48,746 nt of DNA from an uncultured Chloroflexales bacterium (GCA_937902315.1 CALGUG010000068.1:1-48746); one strand, 5' to 3'. Positions 16,089 to 25,173 are shown, numbered from the stretch's first letter. Notes: generated by a model from the letters alone, not told the origin. Numbers and translations: made by a program.

Positions 16089-16504
16089 GATCGTGCGTCT
16101 CCTTTGGAGCCTAGTTCAGCCACTAAGCTTTAAACTGATCTGCTAATACGCTATATCCTCACGTACGGTCTTGGCGATATCGTAGAGGATACCCCCTACC
16201 ACATATACAGGGTGCAAGATCAGAATAAAACTTACAGATGTTAGCTCCAGTAGCCACATTTTCAAATATAGCATAGATTTCATTGTCAAATGTTATGAAA
16301 TGGTTACAACTTGTTGATTGATCTTAACAAAATTTAAATGAGATATATCGTATATATTTTACTATATCGAACCAACCAAAATAGAAATCTTCAGTTTACA
16401 AGCAGCAATAAAGAGCACAACTTGCTGAGAAACTTAACGCAAAGCGTGCTCTTTGAACAAAATTATTTAATTAAGTAAAGATTTGGTAAAAATATGTGAG
16501 GCTA
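16089..16504. promoter_or_regulatory. AT-rich spacer with one terminator-like hairpin
   Basis: 416 bases without a gene. It must hold the minus-strand promoter of the PAS-STAS gene. At 16410-16454, AAAGAGCAC pairs with GTGCTCTTT around a 27-base loop, which on the minus strand could end transcription of the phosphatase gene. The middle (16260-16400) is very AT-rich and shows nothing else recognisable. Confidence 0.5.
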
Positions 16505-17620
16505 TTAACTAGTTGGCCTCTCTAGCACGAACGAATCGACAGGATCACCGTCGCGAGTTATGAAGGCTGCAGCCAGCTGTTTTCCATCGGACTCGAACAG
16601 CATCGCCCCGTGATTCTTATTGAAGAAGTGGAGACTTCCCTCATCTAGACAACAGCCCGGAGCATAGCGCGCAGCTCCACCCAAGCCGTTCACAATATAG
16701 ATCAGGTTATCGTGTTCTATGCGCTCGTAGTGGTGATCGTGACCAGCTAACACAAGCTGCGCGCCCCATTCGCGAAACGGCCAGCGCATCCACGTAGAAG
16801 AGCCATGAATACCCGATGAATAGGGCGGATGGTGCATAACGACGATCTTCCAAAGGGCATGCGAGCGCGCCAGCTCCCCTTTCAGCCATTGGGCCTGAAG
16901 GCTATCGGCATCGACACCGTCTGGCTCGCCCGGTGTGCTATGCAACATGAAGAACTGCAAAATATCGTGCTGGAAGCTGTAATAGCGTCCATGGCCCGGC
17001 AACTGGAAGTAATCCAAGTAAGGCTGCAGGCTGCCTCCTTGCCAATCGTGGTTGCCCAGCGTTGGGAAGAAGCGCTTGCGATTGGCACCCGGCCCATAAC
17101 TGCCCCGATAGTCCCCGATAAACATATGGTAATACTGGCCGATATTGGCGTCAATGGTCTCTGCTAAGCCATCAACATAGTTGTTATCGCCCGTGGTCAC
17201 AATAAAGTCCGGCTCCCAGCTTCGCACCAACAGGGCTACCGCCTCTTCCGCTTCGCCCGCCATACCATAGTCGCCGATCACCGCGAAACGCACGCTGCTT
17301 GGCTCTTTGACAATCGTAGGTAGATAACGCTCGTGGCTGGCGCTGGGAAGGCTGGGTGCTGCTGGAACGGTCGGAGCTAATTCTAAGGGTGCGGGGGAGA
17401 GGGCTGAAGTCGGCTCCTGCGCTATTTTTGCGGTCGGTAGGCCAGACAGAGACGCATTCGGTTTGTTGGCAAGCCCGCAGGCGCTGAGAACTGCCATAAT
17501 ACTTGGCAAGGAGAGGCCGAGTTGGAAGCCTCGCCGCAAGAAGAGCCGACGTGAAAGACCCTGTTGAAGACTCTCCTCGATGAAACGACTGAATTGTTCT
17601 CGTTTCTCTTCTTCCTGCAT
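16505..17620 (-). CDS. Secreted metallophosphoesterase, purple acid phosphatase-like
   Basis: 371 residues. The N-terminus has SRRLFLRRG (23-31), a Tat-like twin-arginine motif, before a hydrophobic stretch ending in LSAC (Cys48), so it may be a Tat-exported lipoprotein. A Ser/Pro/Ala linker follows. The catalytic domain has the calcineurin-like set: GDYG (116-119), GDNNY, GNHDW, MHHPPYSSG and GHDHHYER. GDNNY supplies the metal-bridging Asp and a Tyr, and the spacing resembles tartrate-resistant acid phosphatases. It probably releases phosphate from organic esters outside the cell. CAGGAG ribosome site. It is transcribed alone, divergent from clpB. The segment RYLPTIVKEP just before the domain is curious because it resembles the C-terminal endings of secreted Chloroflexota proteins. 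Confidence 0.82.
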   Translation of the reverse strand: MQEEEKREQFSRFIEESLQQGLSRRLFLRRGFQLGLSLPSIMAVLSACGLANKPNASLSGLPTAKIAQEPTSALSPAPLELAPTVPAAPSLPSASHERYLPTIVKEPSSVRFAVIGDYGMAGEAEEAVALLVRSWEPDFIVTTGDNNYVDGLAETIDANIGQYYHMFIGDYRGSYGPGANRKRFFPTLGNHDWQGGSLQPYLDYFQLPGHGRYYSFQHDILQFFMLHSTPGEPDGVDADSLQAQWLKGELARSHALWKIVVMHHPPYSSGIHGSSTWMRWPFREWGAQLVLAGHDHHYERIEHDNLIYIVNGLGGAARYAPGCCLDEGSLHFFNKNHGAMLFESDGKQLAAAFITRDGDPVDSFVLERPTS

Positions 17621-17711
17621 AGGATATCTCCTGATTGCCGACCATTTTATGAGAATGCTACCATATGTTCGTCTGCTCTGTCGAACGATCTAATACAACA
17701 CTAACGCAGAG

Positions 17712-17740
17712 TTGATGCAGCGTATATATGGCTGTGTTAT
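17712..17740 (+). promoter_or_regulatory. Sigma70-type promoter of clpB
   Basis: TTGATG (17712-17717) and TGTTAT (17735-17740) are 17 bases apart, giving a start near 17747 and a 30-base leader. No CIRCE-type TTAGCACTC inverted repeat is visible around it. Confidence 0.55.
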
Positions 17741-17776
17741 CCTACTTTTAGAAATTGTTGGAGGAGGAGCAGAGAA

Positions 17777-20368
17777 ATGTCTTTTGATATCAATCGGTTT
17801 ACGCAAAAATCGCAAGAGGCTCTTCAGGCAGCCCAAGCGACCGCCGAGCGTAACGGAAATAGTCAGATCGAGCCGGAGCACTTGTTGCTAGCGCTGCTGA
17901 ACCAAGGCGATGGTGTTGTACCGCAGGTTTTAAGCAAGCTGAATGTCGCCGCTGGTGCGCTCGCTCAGCAGGTGACGAACGACATCAACCGTTTTCCGCG
18001 TGTAAGCGGCAGTAATGTGCAGGTTTCGGTTTCGCCCCGTTTGCGCACCGTGCTGTTGCGCGCCTACGACGAGTTGGCGATTTTTAACGACGAATACGTT
18101 TCGACCGAGCACTTGTTACTCGCTATTTTAGACCACGCTGGTGGTGGGGCCGAGCGCTCTCTTAAAGCGATCGGACTCAATCGCGATAAACTGCTGGTAG
18201 CTTTGCGCGAGGTGCGCGGTACCCAGCGTGTTACCAGCCAAAATCCCGAAGGAACCTATGCAGCGCTCGAGCAGTACGGTCGTAACCTGACCGATCTGGC
18301 AAGACGCGGCAAACTCGACCCTGTGATCGGTCGCGACGAAGAGATCCGCCGTGTTATTCAGATCTTGTCGCGCCGCACCAAGAACAACCCAGTTTTGATC
18401 GGTGACCCCGGTGTTGGTAAAACAGCTATTGTAGAAGGTCTGGCCCAGCGTATCTACAAAGGCGATGTGCCCGAGTCGCTCAAAGACAATAAAGTTATTG
18501 CGCTCGATTTGGGCTCACTGGTAGCTGGTGCTAAGTATCGTGGTGAATTCGAAGAGCGCCTCAAAGCAGTTCTCAAAGAGATCCAAGAGAGCGACGACAT
18601 CATTCTCTTCATCGACGAGCTTCACACCATGGTCGGTGCTGGCGCAGCCGAAGGCTCTATGGACGCTGGCAATATGCTCAAACCGATGTTGGCCCGTGGT
18701 GAGCTGCACCTAGTTGGCGCAACCACCTTGGACGAATATCGCAAGTATATCGAAAAAGACGCCGCTCTAGAGCGTCGTTTTCAACCGGTTGTTGTCGATC
18801 AACCCAATGTTGATGATACGATCTCGATTTTGCGCGGTTTGAAACAGCGCTACGAAGCCCACCACGGTGTTGCCATTACCGATAGCGCTATCGTCGCAGC
18901 CGCCGTGCTCTCAGATCGCTACATCTCCGATCGCTTCTTGCCCGACAAAGCGATCGACCTGATCGATGAGGCTGCGGCTCGCCGCCGTATGGAGAATACC
19001 AGTTCACCCCAAGTGATCGACGACCTGAACCGTTTGATCACTCAGCGCGAGACCGAGCGCGAAATGCTCAAGCAAGAGCGCGACAGCGGCAGCAAAGATC
19101 GCCTCGAGAAGATCGAGCAAGAGCTTGCTAATCTACACGAACAGCGTAGCGCGCTAGAGGCTCAACGCCAAAGCGAAAGCGCCGTGCTCGAAAAGATCCA
19201 GCAGTTGCGCCAACAGATCGAAGAGACCCGTTTCGCGATCGAACAAGCGCAGCGCGAGTACGACTACAACCGTGCCGCTAAGCTGCAATACGACGATCTA
19301 GCTCGCCTAGAGCGCGAACTTGGTATGGCTGAGGCCGCTGCCAGCAACAACACCTTGTTGCGCCAAGAGGTCAATGCCCAAGATATCGCCGAGGTGATCG
19401 AGAAGTGGACCGGTGTGCCCGCCAGCAAGCTCTTGGAGGGTGAAGTCGAGAAACTGATCAAGATGGAAGAGCGCTTGCACGGGCGTGTGGTCGGTCAAGA
19501 CGAGGCTGTAGCGGCGGTTGCCAACGCTGTGCGCCGTTCGCGTGCTGGTTTGCAAGACCCGAACCGCCCGCTTGGTTCATTCCTCTTTCTTGGCCCGACC
19601 GGTGTCGGTAAAACCGAGCTAGCCCGCGCCCTCGCCGAGTTCCTTTTCGACGACGAGACGGCTATGGTCCGTATCGATATGTCGGAATACCAAGAGAAGC
19701 ACACCGTGGCCCGTTTGATCGGTGCGCCTCCCGGTTATGTCGGCTATGACGAGGGCGGTCAGCTTACCGAAGCCGTGCGTCGCAAGCCCTACAGCGTGGT
19801 GCTGTTCGACGAGATCGAAAAAGCCCACCCCGACATCTTCAACGTGCTTTTGCAGGTGCTTGATGATGGCCGTTTGACCGATGGCCAAGGCCGCGTGGTC
19901 AACTTCAAGAACGTGGTGGTCATTATGACCAGCAATATCGGTAGTCCGGTCATTCAAAGCCTGACTAGCGCGGGTGCCGATAACGAGACCATTCGCGAGA
20001 GTGTTCTAGAAGAGCTGCGCGACGAGTTGCGCCCCGAGTTCCTGAACCGTATTGACGATGTGATCGTCTTCAAGCCGCTCAGCCGCGAGCAGATCGGCGA
20101 GATCGTTGAGATCCAACTGAACCGCTTGCGCAAGCTGCTCGCCGACCGCAAGCTCTCGTTGGAGCTGACGCCAGCCGCTCGCAACAAGCTGGCCGATCAA
20201 GGCTACGATCCGGTCTACGGCGCTCGTCCGCTCAAGCGTGTCTTGCAGCAGCGTCTGCAAAACCCCTTGGCGATGGCGCTCTTGCAGAACCAGTTCAAAG
20301 AGGGCGATACGATCTTGGTCGACCTCGATGCCAACGGCAACTACGAGTTCAAGAAGGCCAACGCCTAG
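17777..20368 (+). CDS. clpB: ATP-dependent disaggregase ClpB
   Basis: 863 residues, the standard ClpB length. In order: the Clp N-domain with two repeats (FTQKSQEALQAAQATAERNG onward, to about 150); the first AAA+ ring domain with GDPGVGKT, FIDELHTM and GATTLDEYRKYIEKD; the long coiled-coil middle domain at about 400-540 that distinguishes ClpB from ClpA/ClpC and docks DnaK; the second AAA+ domain with GPTGVGKT and FDEIEKAHPD; and the small C-terminal domain. The ClpP-binding IGF/L loop of ClpA/X is not seen, as expected. It rescues aggregated proteins together with DnaK. The ribosome site GGAGGAGGAG is very strong, though set rather far from the ATG. Transcribed alone. Confidence 0.95.
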   Translation: MSFDINRFTQKSQEALQAAQATAERNGNSQIEPEHLLLALLNQGDGVVPQVLSKLNVAAGALAQQVTNDINRFPRVSGSNVQVSVSPRLRTVLLRAYDELAIFNDEYVSTEHLLLAILDHAGGGAERSLKAIGLNRDKLLVALREVRGTQRVTSQNPEGTYAALEQYGRNLTDLARRGKLDPVIGRDEEIRRVIQILSRRTKNNPVLIGDPGVGKTAIVEGLAQRIYKGDVPESLKDNKVIALDLGSLVAGAKYRGEFEERLKAVLKEIQESDDIILFIDELHTMVGAGAAEGSMDAGNMLKPMLARGELHLVGATTLDEYRKYIEKDAALERRFQPVVVDQPNVDDTISILRGLKQRYEAHHGVAITDSAIVAAAVLSDRYISDRFLPDKAIDLIDEAAARRRMENTSSPQVIDDLNRLITQRETEREMLKQERDSGSKDRLEKIEQELANLHEQRSALEAQRQSESAVLEKIQQLRQQIEETRFAIEQAQREYDYNRAAKLQYDDLARLERELGMAEAAASNNTLLRQEVNAQDIAEVIEKWTGVPASKLLEGEVEKLIKMEERLHGRVVGQDEAVAAVANAVRRSRAGLQDPNRPLGSFLFLGPTGVGKTELARALAEFLFDDETAMVRIDMSEYQEKHTVARLIGAPPGYVGYDEGGQLTEAVRRKPYSVVLFDEIEKAHPDIFNVLLQVLDDGRLTDGQGRVVNFKNVVVIMTSNIGSPVIQSLTSAGADNETIRESVLEELRDELRPEFLNRIDDVIVFKPLSREQIGEIVEIQLNRLRKLLADRKLSLELTPAARNKLADQGYDPVYGARPLKRVLQQRLQNPLAMALLQNQFKEGDTILVDLDANGNYEFKKANA

Positions 20369-20478
20369 AGCGCGACCTTCCCAAATCGCTTAACACTTTG
20401 GCGGAATCGTCTCTAGCCCAAAGAAGGTCCTAAGCGCGTCCGCCTTCGGCTATCAGCATCCCGCCCGAAACCATAACG

Positions 20479-20517
20479 GTACAAACGGATTTCGCAGAGC
20501 GCGAAATCCGTTTGTAC
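20479..20517. repeat. 17-bp perfect inverted repeat, loop of five
   Basis: GTACAAACGGATTTCGC (20479-20495) is perfectly complementary to 20501-20517 around AGAGC. It could stop transcripts from either side (clpB on plus, the CpaF-type operon on minus), although neither side has a long T-run. The arm resembles the AAACGGATTT ends of the MITE-like elements, so it may be a solo palindrome from such an element. Confidence 0.6.
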
Positions 20518-20673
20518 TCCAAAACCCTGTTCATACCACATCTGTTTGTGTTGTGGGGGGCGGTTTCGCCAGCGAGGCAGATACGACCTCGGGTGGTGGA
20601 CAGACCCTTGGTAGCCGAAGGCGGACGCGCTTGCAGCCTTGGTTGGGGTAAAGACCAAGCCGCCAGAGCAGTG

Positions 20674-20837
20674 ATACCAAATTCGCTTGCTTCATTCTAT
20701 TTGGCCTTCGGCAGAGTGGAACTTGTCTCTTTTTGTTGTGTGACATTTCGCGCTATCGCGCGAAATGTCACACAACTCTTTCCTCGTTTTTGTTTTCTTA
20801 CACTCCAAGTGGGCAAGTTTTTAAACGAATTTGGTAT
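20674..20837 (+). mobile_element. MITE-like element, copy 2 (best copy)
   Basis: Perfect 12-bp terminal inverted repeats, ATACCAAATTCG and CGAATTTGGTAT, bound 164 bp. In the centre is a perfect 19-bp stem (GTTGTGTGACATTTCGCGC, 20735-20753, with 20758-20776) and a TATC loop. The flanks read GCTTCATTCTATTTGGCC and AGTTTTTAAACG, as in the other copies. It has no coding capacity, and the TA at each end may be a target duplication. Confidence 0.75.
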
Positions 20838-20912
20838 GAAGTATGCAAGCAGATGGAAAAGAGGCGCCTGGTTGAAACCAGACGCCTCTTTTTGCATTTA
20901 GCTAAACGAAGC

Positions 20913-22391
20913 TTACCAGCCTCGCTTTTGGCCTGGGATGCTCGCACCGAACATGCTGGGCGGCAGTTTGAAGCCGTGGGCTTCCAGTCGTGCCGAGAAG
21001 CGCGGGCGCACACCGGTCGGCTTCAGCTCGGCGATGATCCTGCCATCGGGGCCTTTGCCCTTTTGCTCCAGCGCGAAGATATCTTGCATAACGATCGTGT
21101 CACCTTCCATACCTTGTACCTCGGTGATGTAGGCGACTTTACGCTGGCCGTCGTCGAGACGGGTCTGCTGTACGATCAAGTCGATTGCCGAAGCGATCTG
21201 CTCGCGGATAACGCGCACCGGCAGGTCGAGGCCTGCCATCAGCGCCATGGTTTCCATACGAGCCAGCGCCGAACGCGGATCGTTGGCGTGCAAGGTCGTC
21301 AGCGAACCATCGTGGCCGGTGTTCATCGCTTGCAACATGTCGAGCGTCTCGCCGGCACGACACTCACCGATCACGATGCGTTCAGGGCGCATACGCAGCG
21401 AGTTCTTTACAAGGTCGCGAATGGTTACCAGACCGGTGCCGTCGACCTCGGCAGGCTTCGACTCGAGGCGCACCACGTGCTCTTGGGCCAGCTGCAACTC
21501 GGCGCTGTCCTCGATCGTTACGATACGATCCCCGGGCGGAATGAAGTTCGAAAGTACGTTGAGCAGGGTTGTTTTACCCGAACCCGTACCGCCAGCCACC
21601 ACAATGTTCAGACGGCTCTCTACACAGGCGCGCAAGAACTCGCCCATGTCGGCGGTCAACGATCCGAAGCGCACAAGGTCTTCGATCTGGAGCTTATTCT
21701 TGTTGAACTTACGGATGGTGATGGTCGATCCGTCGATCGCACACGGAGGGATGATCGCATTCACACGCGAGCCGTCAGGCAGACGTGCGTCTACCATCGG
21801 CCATTTGCGGTCGATACGTCGCCCCAGCGGACGAATAATGCGGTCGATAACTTTTAAGACGTGATCGTCATCTAAGAAGCGCACGTCGGTCAATGTAATC
21901 TTGCCCTTTTCTTCCACATAGACTTTGAAAGGGCCATTGACCATAACTTCCGAGATATTGGGGTTATCGAGCAAGCGCTGAATCGGGCCGAAGCCGAGCA
22001 ACTCATCAACGACCATGCTGAAAAGCTGTTTAACGCTTGCATCGGGTAGGTTAACGTTGGCTTGACGATAGAAGGTCGCGAAGCGCTCCTGCAAGAGCCG
22101 CTCCGATTCGGGTGTTCGCTTCAGTTCGCTTTGGGCACCCAACGATGCTTGAATTCGGTCAACGATCCAAAGCGATAGCTCAAGCATTTTTTGGATATCA
22201 ACGGCTGGCGCACTGCTTTCGGTAACCGGGCTATTGCCAAGCAGTGAGTGACCGTTAGACCCAGCTGGACGTGCAACTGGGGAGGACGAAGTTTCATTTG
22301 GTGGTGCGATGGTTTGTTTTGGTGGGCTAGCAACTGGTGCACTCGGTTCGGGAGTAGCAGTTTGACCACCAAGACGTTTCAGCAGCGACAT
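20913..22391 (-). CDS. CpaF/TadA-type secretion ATPase (second paralogue)
   Basis: 492 residues. After MSLLKRLGG and a low-complexity Pro/Ser/Thr linker of about 90 residues come the helical N-terminal domain and the ATPase core. The core has FGPIQRLLDNPNISEVMVNG, Walker A GGTGSGKT (267-274), the Asp box VTIEDSAELQL, Walker B RPERIVIGECRAGE, and the His box TLHAND. These hexameric ATPases power pilus assembly or secretion from the cytoplasmic side. The protein shares the same opening residues and layout with the CpaF of the main Tad locus at 42509, so the two are paralogues. It is the last gene of a four-gene minus-strand group containing an AAA+ ATPase, a small protein and a TPR protein, with no TadB/TadC next to it. 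Ribosome site GGAAG. Confidence 0.88.
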   Translation of the reverse strand: MSLLKRLGGQTATPEPSAPVASPPKQTIAPPNETSSSPVARPAGSNGHSLLGNSPVTESSAPAVDIQKMLELSLWIVDRIQASLGAQSELKRTPESERLLQERFATFYRQANVNLPDASVKQLFSMVVDELLGFGPIQRLLDNPNISEVMVNGPFKVYVEEKGKITLTDVRFLDDDHVLKVIDRIIRPLGRRIDRKWPMVDARLPDGSRVNAIIPPCAIDGSTITIRKFNKNKLQIEDLVRFGSLTADMGEFLRACVESRLNIVVAGGTGSGKTTLLNVLSNFIPPGDRIVTIEDSAELQLAQEHVVRLESKPAEVDGTGLVTIRDLVKNSLRMRPERIVIGECRAGETLDMLQAMNTGHDGSLTTLHANDPRSALARMETMALMAGLDLPVRVIREQIASAIDLIVQQTRLDDGQRKVAYITEVQGMEGDTIVMQDIFALEQKGKGPDGRIIAELKPTGVRPRFSARLEAHGFKLPPSMFGASIPGQKRGW

Positions 22392-22454
22392 GGCACTTCC
22401 TTAAGATTGTAGTATGAGATTGAACTTCCCTGTAGATGCTTTGTGTGTTGTGAT

Positions 22455-23870
22455 TTAGCCGTCAAACTTCACAAAGTAGGCTTCACAGGCACGATCAATC
22501 AGTTCTTTGGTCATAGCTGGCGGTTGGCCGCGATACTTGGCTTCGTCGAGGATCTGGTCGCACAAGTCACGTGGATGACATGAGCGTAGATCGCGCCCTA
22601 CTTTCATATAGTGCTCTTGAATAAGGTAGCGCAATCCTTCATCACTGTAAGGGATCTGCTTACCTTTGCAGACCAAACGGAAGATTTCGCGGAACTCGTT
22701 TGGTGTAGGGTTAGGAACCTCGATCTTGTGGCGAATACGTCGCAAGAAGGCGTCGTCGACGAGATCTTTTGGCGAAAGGTTGGTCGAAAATACGATCAAT
22801 ACGTCGAACGGTATCTGAATCTTTTTACCAGTCTGCAACGCCAAAAAGTCGGTTTTCTTCTCTAAGGGAACGATCCATCGGTTGAGCAGGTCTTGCGGTC
22901 GACACTTCTGACGCCCGAAGTCGTCGATCAAGAAGAGACCTCCATTGGCCTTCATCTGGTAGGGCGCTTCATAGATCTTTGACACAGGGTCGTAGATCAA
23001 CTCAAGTTGGTCAAGAATCAGCTCGCCACCGACGACTACTTGAGGTCGTTTACAGACGACCCAACGTGGGTCTGGTTGAACGGGCGCCGTTGGCGCGCCG
23101 CCTCCGAAAGGCCGCACCGCCGCGTCGAGGCTTGAGACTGTTGGTGGCTGTGGTATTTCACGGTGGTTGAGCGGATCGAATACTTTAATGACCTGCCCAT
23201 CGATTTCGATCGCATAGGGAATGATCACATTGCCTTCCAACATGTTGGCGATGCCTTCGGCAATTGTGGTCTTTCCATTTCCCGGAGGCCCGTACAAGAA
23301 GAGCGAGCGCGCCGAGTTGGCGGCTGGACCGATCTTGTCGAGCATCTTTTCGTTGACCACAAGGTGCGAGAAGGCTTTGCGAATCGCGTTGCGATCGATC
23401 ACCATCGAGCCGACGCTTTGGCGCTTTACGATCTCGATATAGAGATCGAGCGGCACAGGAGCAGGGCCTGCATATTGCGAACGGGCCAAGATCTCGTTGA
23501 CTTTAACTCGCCCTTTGCTGGTGATCACATATTGAAAGGCGCGCTCGCTGAAGCCTCCTTGAGCTCCGATAATGTCAACATACTCTTCAAGTTTTAAGAA
23601 ATCAAGAACTTTATCGATAACATTCAAAAAGGGCAGCTTTGTCGTTTCCTCAAGGCGCTGACCCGTGATATTCCCATTAAAATAAATAACTTTGAGAATA
23701 AGATCGGTTAGGAAGCCATGGCTCAAGCCGGTCTCTTCGATCGAGTTTGGCTGAGGCGGTATATACAGCTGCGAACCTGAAGGATCTTGTTGTGGTGAGC
23801 CCGGTGCTCCTGGTGTGTTTACATCAGGAACGGGGGGTGCGGGTGTGAATGCGCGCAGTGGAAAGCTCAT
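22455..23870 (-). CDS. AAA+ ATPase with N-terminal helical (winged-helix-like) domain
   Basis: 471 residues. A Pro-rich N-terminus (1-45) leads to a small helical domain (about 50-140: LKVIYFNGNITGQRLEETTKLP, EEYVDIIGAQ) that looks like a winged helix. A single AAA+ module follows: Walker A GPPGNGKT (194-201), Walker B GGLFLIDDFGRQKC, sensor 1 IVFSTNL, an Arg-rich sensor or finger FLRRIRHKIEVP, and a C-terminal lid (EHYMKVGRDLRSCHPRDLCD). This is not CpaF-like; it looks more like the MoxR or Orc branch. Its gene overlaps the upstream small gene by four bases (ATGA) and sits 63 bases before the CpaF-type gene. A role in regulating or remodelling the secretion motor is inferred from this context only. 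Confidence 0.7.
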   Translation of the reverse strand: MSFPLRAFTPAPPVPDVNTPGAPGSPQQDPSGSQLYIPPQPNSIEETGLSHGFLTDLILKVIYFNGNITGQRLEETTKLPFLNVIDKVLDFLKLEEYVDIIGAQGGFSERAFQYVITSKGRVKVNEILARSQYAGPAPVPLDLYIEIVKRQSVGSMVIDRNAIRKAFSHLVVNEKMLDKIGPAANSARSLFLYGPPGNGKTTIAEGIANMLEGNVIIPYAIEIDGQVIKVFDPLNHREIPQPPTVSSLDAAVRPFGGGAPTAPVQPDPRWVVCKRPQVVVGGELILDQLELIYDPVSKIYEAPYQMKANGGLFLIDDFGRQKCRPQDLLNRWIVPLEKKTDFLALQTGKKIQIPFDVLIVFSTNLSPKDLVDDAFLRRIRHKIEVPNPTPNEFREIFRLVCKGKQIPYSDEGLRYLIQEHYMKVGRDLRSCHPRDLCDQILDEAKYRGQPPAMTKELIDRACEAYFVKFDG

Positions 23871-24205
23871 GAAGATTCCTCCGTCGGTGCGCTAGGAAGC
23901 CAAGACGGTTTGTTGTCTTGTTTGATTGAATCGATAGGTGCGATGAAGATGACCTGCGCACTGGCAACTATTAAAAAGCCTGACTCAAAGAGCAAAGTGT
24001 CTCCTTGAGCATTATAGATACTTGCATCGGTAATAGCAAGGAAACGTTCGTTATTGAGATTCATCTCATCTTTGAGACGTTGATCAGGCTGAACATATAT
24101 CTTACCGACGATAATATGTTCTGTAGTACGAATGGCTACTGCGATACTGTCTTTGGTGACGCGAGGTGTAAAATATTTTCCGCGATCATCTATTCGCAAA
24201 TCCAT
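23867..24205 (-). CDS. Small protein of unknown function, perhaps DUF6812-like
   Basis: 112 residues from ATG 24205, preferred over ATG 24211 because AGGAA lies six bases before it and touches the earlier one. Largely beta: TKDSIAVAIRTTEHIIVGKIYV, QRLKDEMNL, FLAITDASIYNAQGDTLLFES, FLIVASAQVIFIAPID. It has no signal peptide or membrane segment. The alternation of strands recalls small PilZ-like or DUF6812-type proteins, but I cannot name a function. It is translationally coupled to the AAA+ ATPase by a four-base overlap, so the two products probably work together. Confidence 0.6.
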   Translation of the reverse strand: MDLRIDDRGKYFTPRVTKDSIAVAIRTTEHIIVGKIYVQPDQRLKDEMNLNNERFLAITDASIYNAQGDTLLFESGFLIVASAQVIFIAPIDSIKQDNKPSWLPSAPTEESS

Positions 24206-24226
24206 AATCATTTCCTGATACTATTA

Positions 24227-24260
24227 TGGGGATGCACTTTATTAAAATAAGTACATCCCC
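24227..24260 (-). promoter_or_regulatory. Hairpin between the TPR gene and the small gene
   Basis: GGGGATG and CATCCCC pair, extended by ACTT/AAGT around one mismatch and an AT-rich loop. There is no T-run, so partial termination or mRNA processing is as likely as a full stop. The small gene begins about 22 bases further on the minus strand. Confidence 0.45.
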
Positions 24261-24324
24261 AGTATATATGGGAAGATCGAATAGTCGCAATAGTACAGCG
24301 GGGCTACCCGCTTTCTAGGCCCGT

Positions 24325-25173
24325 CTATTCTTCCGAACCGTCATCGTCATCGCCGATGTCAGGTTCGATATCATCCAGACCGAGTTCTTCGTCATCGCTG
24401 CCAGTGTAATCGTCTTCGCTATCATCGCGATCATCGAGGGTATCCTCGTCATCCAGCAGCTCGTCAGCCTCATACTCGTAGCGCAAGGTCGGGACGTACG
24501 AGCGGATCAAGGCTTCGCTCAGTTTGCCCGGGAAGGAGATGCGGCCACGCTGGCTTGGGTCTTGATAGGTCTCGCGAATCAACAAACGAACTTGGCTCGG
24601 GTCGTTTTGGGCGATCGCTGCGACGTAGCGGTTGCCACCAGTGATCAGCTCGGCCAAGCGCTGGCTGAGCTTTGGCTCGATACGGCCGATCACATTGCCA
24701 TCGGCATCGACGACATAGACGGTGCGTCCTTCGACGCGCAATTCCATCTTTTCGCCCGTTACCAAGGCGGCGGTTGCGGCGGTGCGCTGAACATCAACAA
24801 GTGTTGTAAGTGCTGTTTTTCCGGTCTCGGTGATAAATAAGCGGGTGTCTACTTGCTGGCGTGCGCGGCGGGTTTCGGCCACATCAGCAGCCCCATTGGC
24901 AAACCAGGTTTCGAGGCGCGACAGGTTTTTGCGCGCGATCGAGTTGGTAGGGTTGAAACGCAAGGCATTCTGGTAAGCGTCACGAGCTGCTGCATAATAG
25001 CCCAATTCCATATAGGCTTTGCCAAGGCGGTTATAAGCCTCAGCATCTTCGCTTATTTCCAGAATCTGCTTATTGATCTCAACGGCTTCTTCCCACCGAT
25101 TGGTAGATGCTAGTTCGATAGCCTGCTCTTGCAAACGGCGACGTATACGCTGCTTTTCGTCTTGTTTTGCCAC
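24325..25173 (-). CDS. TPR-repeat protein with a long acidic tail
   Basis: 282 residues from GTG with an AGGTGA ribosome site. Residues about 10-90 form two to three TPR-like helix pairs (ASTNRWEEAVEINKQILEIS, AEAYNRLGKAYMELGYYAAA, RDAYQNALRFNPTNSIARK). The middle (about 120-220) is beta-rich with VVDADGNVIGRIEPKLSQRL and GRISFPGKLSEALI. The last 60 residues are almost wholly Asp/Glu (DDEDTLDDRDDSEDD and on). TPRs mediate protein contacts. The acidic tail may mimic nucleic acid or bind metal or a basic partner. It is the first gene of the TPR-small-AAA-CpaF group; no membrane segment is visible. Confidence 0.7.
   Translation of the reverse strand: MAKQDEKQRIRRRLQEQAIELASTNRWEEAVEINKQILEISEDAEAYNRLGKAYMELGYYAAARDAYQNALRFNPTNSIARKNLSRLETWFANGAADVAETRRARQQVDTRLFITETGKTALTTLVDVQRTAATAALVTGEKMELRVEGRTVYVVDADGNVIGRIEPKLSQRLAELITGGNRYVAAIAQNDPSQVRLLIRETYQDPSQRGRISFPGKLSEALIRSYVPTLRYEYEADELLDDEDTLDDRDDSEDDYTGSDDEELGLDDIEPDIGDDDDGSEE

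Larger units (their letters stand above)
20369..20912. repeat. Composite repeat island between clpB and the CpaF-type gene
   Basis: About 540 bases with no credible gene, between convergent genes. From left to right: an extended CGCGTCCGCC core (20395-20465), a perfect 34-base palindrome with a 5-base loop (20479-20517), a second core in the other orientation (20607-20632), and a full MITE-like element (20674-20837). Near 20867-20893, GAGGCGTCTGGTTTC-type sequence pairs with its complement and ends in TTTTT, serving as a plus-strand terminator-like hairpin. Confidence 0.65.

Noticed and set aside
17640..17776. CIRCE or other heat-shock operator before clpB
   Set aside because: No TTAGCACTC-N9-GAGTGCTAA or near match; only a sigma70-like promoter is visible.
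20733..21857. A 374-residue plus-strand frame opposite the second CpaF gene
   Set aside because: It starts inside the MITE-like element and runs antisense to a complete CpaF-type ATPase. Its composition (His/Arg/Gln-rich) is that of a shadow frame.
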